DNA of 64,000 nucleotides from Candidatus Bathyarchaeia archaeon (GCA_035935655.1 DASYWW010000012.1:79618-143617); one strand, 5' to 3'; positions 53,110 to 61,818 are shown, numbered from the stretch's first letter. The notes: a model not told the origin generated them from the sequence alone. Numbers and translations: made by a program.

Positions 53110-53739
53110 ATGCTAACAAAGAAAGACCTGAACACGCTCCAAAAGGACCTCTCCCGATTCGACCGCGCAAGAGAGAAAATCCTCGACCTCTCAAGAGCAG
53201 CCACGCGAATGGCATCATCTTCAATACTCAATATTCACAGGGGAGAAGTGAAAACTGCCGACGCGACCCTACAACAGGCCGAGAAAACTCTGCAGGAGAT
53301 TGAGAACCTGTCCGTTGATGCTCCCGAGCTTCGGAGCTCCAACGGAGTCATAGTCGCTTTCCAGGAATACGTAGAAGCGATCACTTTGCGAAAGGTCGCT
53401 CGGGGCGAAGGAATAGTGTCGATCGCCGAATCCGGTGCCGACCATCGAAGCTATGTGCTCGGTCTGCTGGACGCAGTCGGAGAATTTCGAAGAATGGCAC
53501 TGAACTCTCTCCGAAGGGGCGATGTTGGAAAAGCGGAAAAGCTTCTGGATGCGATGGAGGGAGTATACGATGACCTCCAGACTCTAGAACACACTTCGAT
53601 CGTGCCAACGTTCAGAGTGAAAATGGATGCAGCTAGACGGATCATTGAGACCACGAGAGGAGACGTGGTCACTGAGGTTAGACGATTCTCGCTCGAACAG
53701 GCGCTAGATCGCCTCGGAAAGAAGATTGCAGAGCACTAA
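53110..53739 (+). CDS. Translin-family protein
   Basis: An all-helical 209-residue protein of the translin/TRAX superfamily: LSRFDRAREKILDLSRAATR, VIVAFQEYVEAITLRKVARG and VLGLLDAVGEFRRMALNSLR match the family's E-rich helices. Eukaryotic translin-TRAX forms an RNA nuclease octamer; archaeal homologues bind nucleic acid. ATG start, 53 bp after psmB. Confidence 0.8.
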   Translation: MLTKKDLNTLQKDLSRFDRAREKILDLSRAATRMASSSILNIHRGEVKTADATLQQAEKTLQEIENLSVDAPELRSSNGVIVAFQEYVEAITLRKVARGEGIVSIAESGADHRSYVLGLLDAVGEFRRMALNSLRRGDVGKAEKLLDAMEGVYDDLQTLEHTSIVPTFRVKMDAARRIIETTRGDVVTEVRRFSLEQALDRLGKKIAEH

Positions 53740-53778
53740 TCCGACACGCGCCGTTAGTTGAAAGGACGACCCTGAAAA

Positions 53779-54450
53779 ATGAAACCCTCCCACCTTCTAG
53801 CCCTCTACAGATTGTCCGAGATGGGAGCTGTCGGCAAAGAAGTAGTCTGCAGCACATCAGATGTTGCGAAAGGAATCGGAAGCTCACAGCAAACAGCCTC
53901 CCGCCATCTCATCGAGATGGAGAAACTCGGCTTGATCGAAAGGACCCGAGATGGACGCGATCAGAAGCTAAGGATAACGGGAGAAGGATATCGTCAGTTG
54001 TCGGACATGTACCTCAACCTGAAACGAGTCTTTGACGCACCCAAGAAAGACCTAGTCATTACTGGAATTGTATTCACCGGTCTCTCCGAGGGATCATACT
54101 ACATGAGCCTTGATGGGTACCGGAGACAGTTCATATCCAAACTCGGATTCGACCCTTTTCCTGGCACTCTCAACCTGAGGGTCAGCAAGGAGGACCTCAA
54201 CGACCGCAAGGTCCTAGACACTTACCCGTTCGTTTACATTGAGGGATTCGCCAACGAAAAGCGAACCTACGGTCCAGCAAAATGCTTCAGAGCGATCGTT
54301 AATGACAAGATAAAGAGCGCTATCGTCCTCCCCATTCGAGCCCACTACGGCGAAGACGTCGTCGAACTAATCTCGCCAGTCTCATTGAGGAAGGAGTTCA
54401 AACTCGTCGATGGAGACAAGGTGCATGTCCGAGTACCGATCAGTCCCTAA
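53779..54450 (+). CDS. ribK: Winged-helix/CTP-dependent riboflavin kinase
   Basis: Archaeal RibK making FMN with CTP. Residues 1-85 are a winged-helix (SDVAKGIGSSQQTASRHLIE), the rest is the kinase: GIVFTGLSEGSYYMSLDGYR, FDPFPGTLNLRV and KCFRAIVNDKIKSAIVLP. The HTH fusion is usual in archaea and suggests self-regulation. ATG start. Converges with ribL by four bases. Confidence 0.92.
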   Translation: MKPSHLLALYRLSEMGAVGKEVVCSTSDVAKGIGSSQQTASRHLIEMEKLGLIERTRDGRDQKLRITGEGYRQLSDMYLNLKRVFDAPKKDLVITGIVFTGLSEGSYYMSLDGYRRQFISKLGFDPFPGTLNLRVSKEDLNDRKVLDTYPFVYIEGFANEKRTYGPAKCFRAIVNDKIKSAIVLPIRAHYGEDVVELISPVSLRKEFKLVDGDKVHVRVPISP

Positions 54451-54896
54451 GATGCTGACAGCGCTCTTGCGACTCTACTCTTGAGCTTCGAGCTACTATT
54501 GAAGCCGACAGGACCAAACCTTCCTATTCGGACAACCCGGAGCGGCAACTTTTCTCTCCTGACAATCCGTGTCACGGCAATTCTTATCGCATTTTGATCA
54601 TACCCGACACAAACGATGTCAGGTTTGACCTCTTTGAGGACGCCTAGGAGATCAATTTCTTCTCTTCCGAGAATTGCTCGATCAACCACTCGGAGAGCCG
54701 CAACAAGCTCCCGCCTCTGATCCTCAGGGACAACCGGACCCTTTCCCTTCCTTTGAAGCACAGTCTTGTCGCGGGCGACTACGACTACAAGCTTGGAGCC
54801 GGGACCTCCTTTTTTCCTAGACTCCTCAAGAAATCTGAGATGCCCTATATGTAGCAGATCGAAGACACCTGTAGCTAGCACGGTCTTTCTTGGCAA
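54447..54896 (-). CDS. ribL: FAD synthetase RibL
   Basis: Nucleotidyltransferase adenylating FMN to FAD in archaea. VLATGVFDLLHIGHLRFLEE has the HxGH motif; VARDKTVLQRKGKGPVVPEDQR and DIVCVGYDQNAIR are family motifs. 149 residues, ATG start. With ribK opposite, both last steps of FAD synthesis are encoded here. Confidence 0.92.
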   Translation of the reverse strand: MPRKTVLATGVFDLLHIGHLRFLEESRKKGGPGSKLVVVVARDKTVLQRKGKGPVVPEDQRRELVAALRVVDRAILGREEIDLLGVLKEVKPDIVCVGYDQNAIRIAVTRIVRREKLPLRVVRIGRFGPVGFNSSSKLKSRVARALSAS

Positions 54897-54948
54897 GACC
54901 AGAACGGAAAATAGGTGTTGATTGAGGGAATATGAACGCTTGCTGGGG

Positions 54949-55524
54949 CTAGAGGGTCAGCCCGCGTTTAGGGTCTCCTTTGGGCTCGTACTTCAGCATC
55001 AACGCCTGCTTCGATGAAGGTTCCTCGGCTTCCCCTCGCTTCGAGGTGATCGTGACAGGAGTGTACCCACTTATGATGGCGTAGACGAACGAGTCATCTC
55101 CCCTCTCCGCGCAATGCACCTGGAGCTTGTAGAGTGCTTCATGATGAGTGAAGACCATCTTCGTAGTCTCAGAGTTCGTAATGATTACTCGACCACCGCA
55201 GCTAGGACAGGCGATAGTCTCGTGCCTAGCTATCTTGAGCCCACAATCCGGACACCAGACATCTTCGTCCTTTCTAGCAATGAATATCGACTGCCAAACC
55301 CCAATATGCTTCCTTGGACTGCACGCGTTCCACTCAGAAGTTGTCAGTCGAGTGGCCCGGAAGGCCCAAGCAGCCTCCTCCTTCCACCGTGTCAAGTGCT
55401 CAGCTCTGTCTTCACATGTCTTGTGGAAGAACCGTCGTTGGCCTTCCTGGCTGAACGCTGCTGAGACAAGCTCGTCCCTGTGAATGGGCTTGCCACAGCC
55501 TGCACAGTTCTCCATGAGTCTCAA
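54949..55524 (-). CDS. Multi-cysteine zinc protein, unknown
   Basis: A 191-residue protein with two zinc ribbons: CAGCGKPIHRDE at the N-terminus and CPDCGLKIARHETIACPSCGGR near residue 92. FHKTCEDRAEHL may complete the first site. I recognise no family; possibly an RNA- or nucleotide-binding adaptor. ATG start. Confidence 0.55.
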   Translation of the reverse strand: MRLMENCAGCGKPIHRDELVSAAFSQEGQRRFFHKTCEDRAEHLTRWKEEAAWAFRATRLTTSEWNACSPRKHIGVWQSIFIARKDEDVWCPDCGLKIARHETIACPSCGGRVIITNSETTKMVFTHHEALYKLQVHCAERGDDSFVYAIISGYTPVTITSKRGEAEEPSSKQALMLKYEPKGDPKRGLTL

Positions 55525-55582
55525 CGATAATTGCCCCGCCGGACGATATCAGGGCAGTGTTACCGAGATAGATTCGATCTTG

Positions 55583-55840
55583 CTAAAACTCGGCCAGCTG
55601 GAGAAATTTCAGGGCGTCGAGAAGTCCTTCAGCATAGGCGATGCAGGCGAGAGCAGTCACCGGTTTCCGTTTACCCAGATAGTGATCGGCGTCTCGAGCA
55701 TAATCGAGAACAAGTCCCAAGACGTAATTCGTCTGAGACAATTCGATAGGAGTTCGACGTCTCTTAACCTTCAACGCTTTGAGAGATTTCGATGTGGCCT
55801 CCAGATACCTAGCTGCCCTCTCACCCGCCCGCTCCCTCAT
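55583..55840 (-). CDS. DUF357 helical protein
   Basis: An 85-residue all-helical DUF357 protein; YARDADHYLGKRKPVTALAC followed by IAYAEGLLDAL is the family signature. Its ATG overlaps the dph5 stop (ATGA), an association seen in many archaea. Function unknown. Confidence 0.8.
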   Translation of the reverse strand: MRERAGERAARYLEATSKSLKALKVKRRRTPIELSQTNYVLGLVLDYARDADHYLGKRKPVTALACIAYAEGLLDALKFLQLAEF

Positions 55841-56613
55841 TTCACAATCTCCAGATCCGCATCATTCGCCCCACAGAAGACCTTCAGGAATTCTATCTCC
55901 ATAAAATGGAGCTTTCCGGGAATGACGAGGGAATGCGGGATTCTCCCAAAGTCTTCACCTCCCAGCTTTCCAAGCCTCCTAGCAAGCGCGAACTGGTCTT
56001 TCGATCCTATCCTTGCAACCCCCACACCCAGCCAATTTTCAAAGAAGGTGTCGGCAGCAACCAGCTTTGAGGCTGCCTCCCCCACTTTAAGCTGGTTGGA
56101 TTGTTCTGGTCTAACATCGAGGAGGACAAGTGAGTGAAGTCCTCTTTTCCTGTTATCCCTGATCGCTTCGATTATGGAGCTCGGCACGCCAGATGCTTGA
56201 GGCATTGTAACGGTCCGGCCGAATTTGTACCCTTGAAGGCCTGTAGCCCCACAAACCGCGGAGGTTATCGATGGCCCGTGTATGATTCTTGAGGATATTC
56301 CCCTCTTCGCCAGCTCGAGCCTGATGGAAACGTGGGTTGTAGCAACCATCGGATCACCCGGGACAAGAAAAGCTACGTTTCCCTTCCGCGCCGCTTCAAC
56401 AATCTGTCTACCGTTTTCATCTTCAATTTGAACCCGATTCAACACTAGAATCTTCTTTCTCAGAAGAACCTCAAGCTTGCTCAGGTCCAATGCAGGCATG
56501 GTGTTAGTGTAGAACTCGGCAAAGATACTGCCAGCATCCCGGGCTTCTTCCAATCCTTCTATGGTCAAGCCTCTCTCATCATTCAGACCTAGCCCGATGA
56601 ACGAAACGCCCAT
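55837..56613 (-). CDS. dph5: Diphthine synthase
   Basis: SAM methyltransferase building diphthamide on EF2. VSFIGLGLNDERGLTIEGLE is the N-terminus, VAFLVPGDPMVATTHVSIRL the SAM loop, HGPSITSAVCGATGLQGYKF a family motif. 258 residues, ATG start. Coupled to DUF357. Confidence 0.93.
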   Translation of the reverse strand: MGVSFIGLGLNDERGLTIEGLEEARDAGSIFAEFYTNTMPALDLSKLEVLLRKKILVLNRVQIEDENGRQIVEAARKGNVAFLVPGDPMVATTHVSIRLELAKRGISSRIIHGPSITSAVCGATGLQGYKFGRTVTMPQASGVPSSIIEAIRDNRKRGLHSLVLLDVRPEQSNQLKVGEAASKLVAADTFFENWLGVGVARIGSKDQFALARRLGKLGGEDFGRIPHSLVIPGKLHFMEIEFLKVFCGANDADLEIVK

Positions 56614-56659
56614 GGCGAAGAGAGCAAGCCCTTAATGCTAAAAAGGCAGTTTCTAGAGC

Positions 56660-58714
56660 TCAGCGCTGTCTCGTACCGGTCCTCTTCGGCAAGACGTCAG
56701 AGCTCTTTCCCTCATCGTTGCTTTCATCTGCCTGCTTCCCTGCGGGCTTATCGCTAGTCTTTACGCGGGGACCCGGTCTTGTGAGTGGAGAACTGGGTAG
56801 TTTCAGGTGTTGCAGCTTTCTTCCGAAGATTCTGAACCGCGAGACTCGGAAGACCAGTCCTCGTCCTCTCTCGATCTCGAACGAGACTGTTTCGGATGCG
56901 ATTCGTCTCCTCTCCATCTTCAGCACGGTGAGGAACCTCGTACCCTTCCTCCCAGTCCTCACCAGAGTAAGCTCGATAACCCCGTCCACAATGCTCTTGA
57001 TCTTGGCAATCGCGTCTTCAGGTATCGCACCTTTCGATGCGGTCAGTATGAACAAGCCACCTGTCTTCTTCACCTTCGCCCCCACGGTCTGTAGGAAGTT
57101 GATCGCATGCTTAGCCTCAACCCCGTTAAAGATGGGAGTGAGCGAATCTAGTATCAGAGTCACGGGCGCATTCTTACCCTTCGTTATGAAAGAGGTCACC
57201 TGAATATTGAGCTCAGTTAGGTCCGACGGATCACGAAGAGCACCCTCACCTTGTCCCGCGAGACCTGAATAGCAATCGATGATCTTCAACCGGCCTTTGC
57301 GCAAGTGGGAAATAATATCCCATCCAAACTCTCCCATTCGACCCTGAACGTCCTCAGGAAACGCATCATACGACAGCAACGCGCATAATCTTCCCGCCTC
57401 AAGCTCGTCATGAAGCATCTCGTAAGACAGGACGGTCTTTCCGCTGCCTGGGTCACCGAGGAGCAAAAGGCTCGATCCGCGAGGAATTGGGCCTCCAGTC
57501 ATCTCCTCAAGATGCTCAAACCCCTCGAGCGACGTGTCATACCTCTTCAGCACAACAATCCCTGCGAGCAACGCGACAAGCCCCCCAGCCACCCAAGGAA
57601 CATAGTTTAGCGGAGACGTCACGGTAACAATATCCACCCTGACGGAGGTCGCGTAGCTAGGCCCTGTATTCCCGAAACCATCATCAAGACTATTCGCGTT
57701 AATCACAACAGTCCACGTCCCACCAGGATCAAAACCGGATATCGAATAACCAGTTGGAGCATAGAAGCCTAGACGATTGGCATCGTAGACCGTCGTAAGA
57801 TTGGTTGCGGTCACTCCGGAGGGATTCTTGACCGATACCACGTACTGACCGTTGGTCACAAACGCTCCATTAGATCCGGAGTACCTGATTCGGAAGTAAG
57901 GGTAGAGCGCATCTCCGGCGGAAAAACTCGTCGACGGTACGCCCTTCGAATTGTAGGTGAGCATTGCGTCCACAAACAAGCTGCTTTTCGCCAAGGTAAC
58001 AATCACAGGAAGGCTGATTCCAGAGTTTCCGGTCGCATCCTTCGCCGTAACAATGATCGTCCACAGGCCAAGAGGATCGTTCATCAAGACCTGGTAGCTT
58101 GTCGAGTAAACTCCGCTAGTGGAACTAATCTGAGGCACAACAAGCTGACCGTTCGAAGGAGTGTCCACCATCACCGTCGCACCGCTAATAGCCCCGAGCG
58201 AGTTGGAAACGGTCGCACTAATCGTAACTATCTGTCCTCTCTGAACAATGGCGCCTGAAATTGGCTGGGAAATGACTATGCTCATCTGCGACGTGACCGT
58301 AAACTGTCCATTTGCAACCGGTCCAGTATTTGTCGGACCTGTCTGGTTCACAAGAACATTGTAGACCCCGCCCACATCCGTCTTGACTGTCCCGTTCAGA
58401 GCCGTCCAAGAACTCGCTGGATATTGAATAGAAACACTTCCCCCGCCAGCATTGTCTGTCGATAGAACCTGAGTGTTGACGGCTACCCCAGTCCCGTTCG
58501 GCTTCTGAACGCGAAAAGCCAAAGTGTATGCGGAATTGCGGGTGCCTCCCGCCTCGCTTACCGTCAACGTAACAGTACCTCCTAACCCGATTGGGTTTGA
58601 TGGATTGATGCCTAGAGAATAATTCGGATTTCCGGGTGGTGGAGCTTGGACTTGAGCGAGCAGAGATAGCACTGCAAGTGTGAGCAAGAGTAGCAGCGTT
58701 GCGTGGAATCTCAA
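56660..58714 (-). CDS. Membrane receptor-like protein: Ig-like ectodomain fused to KaiC ATPase
   Basis: A 684-residue multidomain protein. Residues 1-24 are a signal peptide or anchor; 28-365 are beta-rich Ig-like/macroglobulin-like repeats (GGTVTLTVSEAGG, GQIVTISATVSNSLG, GTWTVVINANS); 371-389 are a membrane helix; 400-630 are a KaiC-type ATPase with Walker A GDPGSGKT (420-427), LSYDAFPEDVQGRM, IIDCYSGLAG and Walker B VTLILDSL; the last 50 residues are charged and disordered. The ectodomain would face outside and the ATPase the cytoplasm. The ATPase shares DxFPxxxxxxM and IDCYS segments with the wHTH-KaiC protein at 1-592. Ligand and output are unknown. Confidence 0.85.
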   Translation of the reverse strand: MRFHATLLLLLTLAVLSLLAQVQAPPPGNPNYSLGINPSNPIGLGGTVTLTVSEAGGTRNSAYTLAFRVQKPNGTGVAVNTQVLSTDNAGGGSVSIQYPASSWTALNGTVKTDVGGVYNVLVNQTGPTNTGPVANGQFTVTSQMSIVISQPISGAIVQRGQIVTISATVSNSLGAISGATVMVDTPSNGQLVVPQISSTSGVYSTSYQVLMNDPLGLWTIIVTAKDATGNSGISLPVIVTLAKSSLFVDAMLTYNSKGVPSTSFSAGDALYPYFRIRYSGSNGAFVTNGQYVVSVKNPSGVTATNLTTVYDANRLGFYAPTGYSISGFDPGGTWTVVINANSLDDGFGNTGPSYATSVRVDIVTVTSPLNYVPWVAGGLVALLAGIVVLKRYDTSLEGFEHLEEMTGGPIPRGSSLLLLGDPGSGKTVLSYEMLHDELEAGRLCALLSYDAFPEDVQGRMGEFGWDIISHLRKGRLKIIDCYSGLAGQGEGALRDPSDLTELNIQVTSFITKGKNAPVTLILDSLTPIFNGVEAKHAINFLQTVGAKVKKTGGLFILTASKGAIPEDAIAKIKSIVDGVIELTLVRTGRKGTRFLTVLKMERRRIASETVSFEIERGRGLVFRVSRFRIFGRKLQHLKLPSSPLTRPGPRVKTSDKPAGKQADESNDEGKSSDVLPKRTGTRQR

Positions 58715-59020
58715 TGGAATCGCTTCTCAGCTATATGCAGCATCATCCACGGAGCGGCTACCGATGGTGTCGGGGAAGCATTGTGTTACCAAAACGGAAC
58801 GAGGATAGGGACACGAACTGTGCTTAGGCGTGGTTGGCAGATAGAAAGTGAGATATCGCTCGTTTGAGAGACGCGCTAAAGATGATCCTACCCGCATGCC
58901 AGGCCGTTCAACGCAAACTGAGCGTGTTCAGCATCAGCCCAATTTCTTTGCTTGATTTTCTCTCAGAAACGGTAACCCTTATTAGAAATTCGGCCGGGAC
59001 CGAGCCTTCGGCGGGTTCGT
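58715..59020. other. Intergenic stretch upstream of tRNA-Lys
   Basis: No convincing gene. An 81-codon TTG frame (58864-59109) runs into the tRNA and is not credible. CTTATTAGAAATT around 58977-58989, 32-44 bases before the tRNA, is the best TATA-like element for it. Confidence 0.4.
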
Positions 59021-59172
59021 GGGCCCGTAAACCGGACAGGTACGCTGGTCTAGTCGGGCAGCTCAGCCAGGTAGAGCAGCAGACTCTGGGGCTGAAGCTC
59101 TTAACCTGAAGGACGAGTCCCTACGACTCGTTCGGGGAATGGTCGAGGGTTCAAATCCCTCCGGGCCCGCCA
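59021..59172 (+). tRNA. tRNA-Lys(CTT) with three introns and encoded CCA
   Basis: Acceptor stem GGGCCCG/CGGGCCC, D arm GCTC-AGCCAGGTA-GAGC, anticodon loop CTCTTAA, T arm GAGGG-TTCAAAT-CCCTC and encoded CCA (59170-59172) are all present. Introns: 59030-59060 (31 nt, position 9/10), 59083-59096 (14 nt, 30/31), 59110-59139 (30 nt, about 43/44). Exons total 77 nt. The first two have full BHB motifs: CCCG/CGGG helix with bulges TAA and CAG, and CAGC/GCTG helix with bulges AGA and AAG, each cut after the second bulge base. The third has a 9-bp hairpin with a weaker outer part. One anticodon-stem pair (G27-A43) is a mismatch. Confidence 0.88.
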
Positions 59173-59230
59173 TGGCACGATTCAAATCCTCGCCCGACTT
59201 TGCCTACGATGAGAACGCGCATTCATTCCA

Positions 59231-59866
59231 GTGGGCCGCCTCCGAACAATTATAGCCTGCGGAGGCACGTTCGTTAGTGTGCAAACGACGAACGCCCATC
59301 TCTCAACTGACGTAGTCAGGGAATTCGTGATCGCTGGCCATGGAAACCTTGAGAAGGTAAAGAGAATGCTTGAGGAAAATCCAGGGCTACTTAACGTAGC
59401 GTACCCTTGGAGCGAGAGTGATCATGAGACCGCGATTCAAGGGGCAGCGCAAGTTGGCAGCGTGCCGGTCGCGAACTATTTGTTGGAAAACGGAGTACCC
59501 CTTGAAATCTGCACTGCCGCGATGCTCGGACGAAGAGATGAGGTGGAAAAGAGAATTAGAGAGAATTCTGACAACGTCAACTCGACCGGAGCACACAGCA
59601 TTCCTCTCTTACCTCATGCCGCCTGGAGCGGCGACCTCGAACTTGTCCAGTACCTCTTCAAGAATGGTGCCAGAAGTGGATCGTCATTGGCACTTCATAA
59701 CGCGGTCTCGAGAGGCCACTATGACTTGGTTGTCTGGCTGGTCGAGAACGCAATCCCTGATGTCGGTGCAAAGAACTTTCAGGGAAAGTCGCCGCTATCG
59801 GTTGCTGTCGAAAGCAAGCGGGAATCAATTGCTCAATTCTTGCGAGAGCACGGGGCCAAGGAATAG
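59231..59866 (+). CDS. Ankyrin-repeat protein
   Basis: About 200 residues made of ankyrin repeats: GHGNLEKVKRMLEENPGLLN, TAIQGAAQVGSVPVANYLLE, LLPHAAWSGDLELVQYLFKN, LHNAVSRGHYDLVVWLVENA and SPLSVAVESKRESIAQFLRE. No other domain. GTG 59231 or GTG 59279 are possible starts. Likely a protein-interaction scaffold; partner unknown. Confidence 0.82.
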   Translation: MGRLRTIIACGGTFVSVQTTNAHLSTDVVREFVIAGHGNLEKVKRMLEENPGLLNVAYPWSESDHETAIQGAAQVGSVPVANYLLENGVPLEICTAAMLGRRDEVEKRIRENSDNVNSTGAHSIPLLPHAAWSGDLELVQYLFKNGARSGSSLALHNAVSRGHYDLVVWLVENAIPDVGAKNFQGKSPLSVAVESKRESIAQFLREHGAKE

Positions 59867-59931
59867 CCGGAGAGAGTCCGGAAAGTGGTGCTGGGCATCT
59901 TTCACCGGCAGCAATCGAAGAGGTACTACAA

Positions 59932-60075
59932 TTGAAACCCGGTATACTGGAAGAGAAGGGTCCACGACGACCTTCATGCTCCAAACACGGACCGTACGAA
60001 GGCCCGTACTGCCCAGAATGTTATGAGCGTGCAATAAGCGGCGAAGGCAACAACAAGACCAAGACAACGAGCTAA
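59932..60075 (+). CDS. Small zinc-binding protein, 47 residues
   Basis: TTG 59932 opens a 47-residue frame with GAGGT eight bases upstream. SCSKHGPYEGPYCPECYERA holds C-x2-H and C-x2-C, a compact zinc knuckle, followed by a Lys/Thr/Asn-rich tail. Too short for standard gene calling; the ribosome-binding site and zinc pattern support it. Function unknown. Confidence 0.5.
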   Translation: MKPGILEEKGPRRPSCSKHGPYEGPYCPECYERAISGEGNNKTKTTS

Positions 60076-60188
60076 AATAATCCCATTCCCGACCCTCTTC
60101 CAGTGCAAGTGATCTCAGTCTTGTCTTATCGGCTTCATGAAACATCGACCCATTCTAGACGTTCGCAACACGACATAGTGAGATTGCA

Positions 60189-60698
60189 TTGAAGTCAATC
60201 ACCCAGAACAAAACGCCAAGAGCGCCTCCAGATTACTCGAAGGATTTTGAGACCCTCGAGAAGATGGAATGGGCGTTTTCGAAAGGAGACATCGATTACT
60301 TCAAGACCGTCCTATACAGAAGCCCAAGCCTTCTCCTCCGGATACACACCGTCTGCATGCTAGCAGATATGAAGGACGAAAGGGCTGTTCCCATGCTATG
60401 CGAGACATTGAAAGCGGATCCAAGCCCCCTAGTGAGGCATGAGGCCGCATTTTCCCTTGGTCAGCTAGAGTTCAAGTCTTCAGTCCCGGCTCTCCTCGAA
60501 GCCATGGCAGACGATGAGAGCGTCCTGGTAAGACATGAATCAGCGGTCGCGCTCGGGTCAATCGGAGATGAAACAGCTCGCTCCGGCCTGATCGACAGAC
60601 TTCAAGACCGGGATGAGGACGTAAGATTGTCAGCTGAGGTTGCGCTAGCGGATCTTGATTTTCTGAAGCGTCTTAGGGCACGAACCAGCAGAGGATAA
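60189..60698 (+). CDS. HEAT-repeat protein with two His-Glu motifs, DOHH-like
   Basis: A 169-residue protein of HEAT repeats. LVRHEAAFSLGQLE (HE at 84-85) and LVRHESAVALGSIG (HE at 116-117) place two His-Glu pairs 32 residues apart, as in one half of the diiron site of deoxyhypusine hydroxylase; that enzyme has four such pairs. It could be a half-size homologue working as a dimer or simply a HEAT sca ffold. TTG start, just upstream of trm5. Confidence 0.7.
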   Translation: MKSITQNKTPRAPPDYSKDFETLEKMEWAFSKGDIDYFKTVLYRSPSLLLRIHTVCMLADMKDERAVPMLCETLKADPSPLVRHEAAFSLGQLEFKSSVPALLEAMADDESVLVRHESAVALGSIGDETARSGLIDRLQDRDEDVRLSAEVALADLDFLKRLRARTSRG

Positions 60699-60714
60699 GC
60701 GCCGAGTATCTTCG

Positions 60715-61818
60715 TTGAGCCGAAGTGAAACTGAGTCGGCCATTGAGCAAGAGAGCTTTTCTCTCCAGATTCCCAAGAAAAAAGGTCAAACTGCAATACA
60801 ACTGCTGACAACGCTGAGCCTACTCAACAGAAGACTCGCGCCTCAGACCGTCGACAATATTCTTCACATCCCGCTCTCTCGAAAGCCACTCGCGGAAGAT
60901 CAGAGAAGACTTCAGAGAGAGTTGGGCGAACTAGCCCTGTCACACGAGAGATTTCCATCAAGAACCCAGGGTGCGATTTCGCTGGACGAAGCGCTGTCTC
61001 AGACTCTTCCGTCGAACATCGCCTCCGTGGTATCGAAATCATTCGATATAATCGGCGACATAGCGATCATTGAACTCTCTGCTAAGTCCAAGCCCTTCGA
61101 GAGAATAATCGCTGATGCATTGATGAAAGTGCACAAGAACATCAAAGCGGTCTACTCAAAGGATGGCCCCATCAGCGACATCCAACGACTGAGGCCCCTC
61201 CATCATATCCTTGGAACTAATCGGACCGAGACGATACACAAGGAGCTAGGTTGCCGCTTCAAGATCGACATATCGAAGGCGTTCTTCTCCCCGCGTCTCT
61301 CCACCGAGCATAGCAGAGTGGCTGAACAAGTCCGACCAGGCGAGTGCGTCGTAGACATGTTCGCGGGAGTGGGGCCGTTCTCGATCCTAATTGCAAAACG
61401 TTTGAAGGATATTCGAGTCCATGCGATCGACGCGAATCCTGATGCCGTGAAGCTCGCAAATGAAAACGTGAGGCTAAACAAGGTCCAGGGTAGGATAACG
61501 GTGTGGGCCGGCGACGCTCGAGTCATCGTGAAGAATAATCTCTCCGGCGCCGCTACTCGAGTAATAATGAATCACCCGTCGCATGCGAGAGAGTTTCTAG
61601 AAGAGGCGTGCCAAGCGCTGAGACGTGAGGGAGGAATCGTGCACTACTATACCTTCGCAGATGGTCCCAATAGTGAATCAAAAGCTAGCAAAGAATTCGT
61701 TGACGGCATCCGCGACTTCGGTTGGAAGATCGAGAGGATCGTTGAGACTCGCAAAGTCCGAGGTGTTGCCCCTGTGAAGTGGCAGGTGGCTGTAGACGCA
61801 AGGCTTGAGCTGGCCTAG
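60715..61818 (+). CDS. trm5: tRNA (guanine37-N1)-methyltransferase Trm5
   Basis: Class I SAM methyltransferase for m1G37 or wyosine. SFDIIGDIAIIEL, HKELGCRFKIDISKAFFSPR, VVDMFAGVGPFSILIA (motif I), AIDANPDAVKLANENVRLN and MNHPSHAREFL (the NPP-like motif) are family marks. 367 residues, TTG start. Its 3' end overlaps DUF371 by four bases. Confidence 0.92.
   Translation: MSRSETESAIEQESFSLQIPKKKGQTAIQLLTTLSLLNRRLAPQTVDNILHIPLSRKPLAEDQRRLQRELGELALSHERFPSRTQGAISLDEALSQTLPSNIASVVSKSFDIIGDIAIIELSAKSKPFERIIADALMKVHKNIKAVYSKDGPISDIQRLRPLHHILGTNRTETIHKELGCRFKIDISKAFFSPRLSTEHSRVAEQVRPGECVVDMFAGVGPFSILIAKRLKDIRVHAIDANPDAVKLANENVRLNKVQGRITVWAGDARVIVKNNLSGAATRVIMNHPSHAREFLEEACQALRREGGIVHYYTFADGPNSESKASKEFVDGIRDFGWKIERIVETRKVRGVAPVKWQVAVDARLELA

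Noticed and set aside
58864-59109. 81-codon plus-strand ORF before the tRNA
   Set aside because: It runs into the tRNA gene and has no recognisable protein features.
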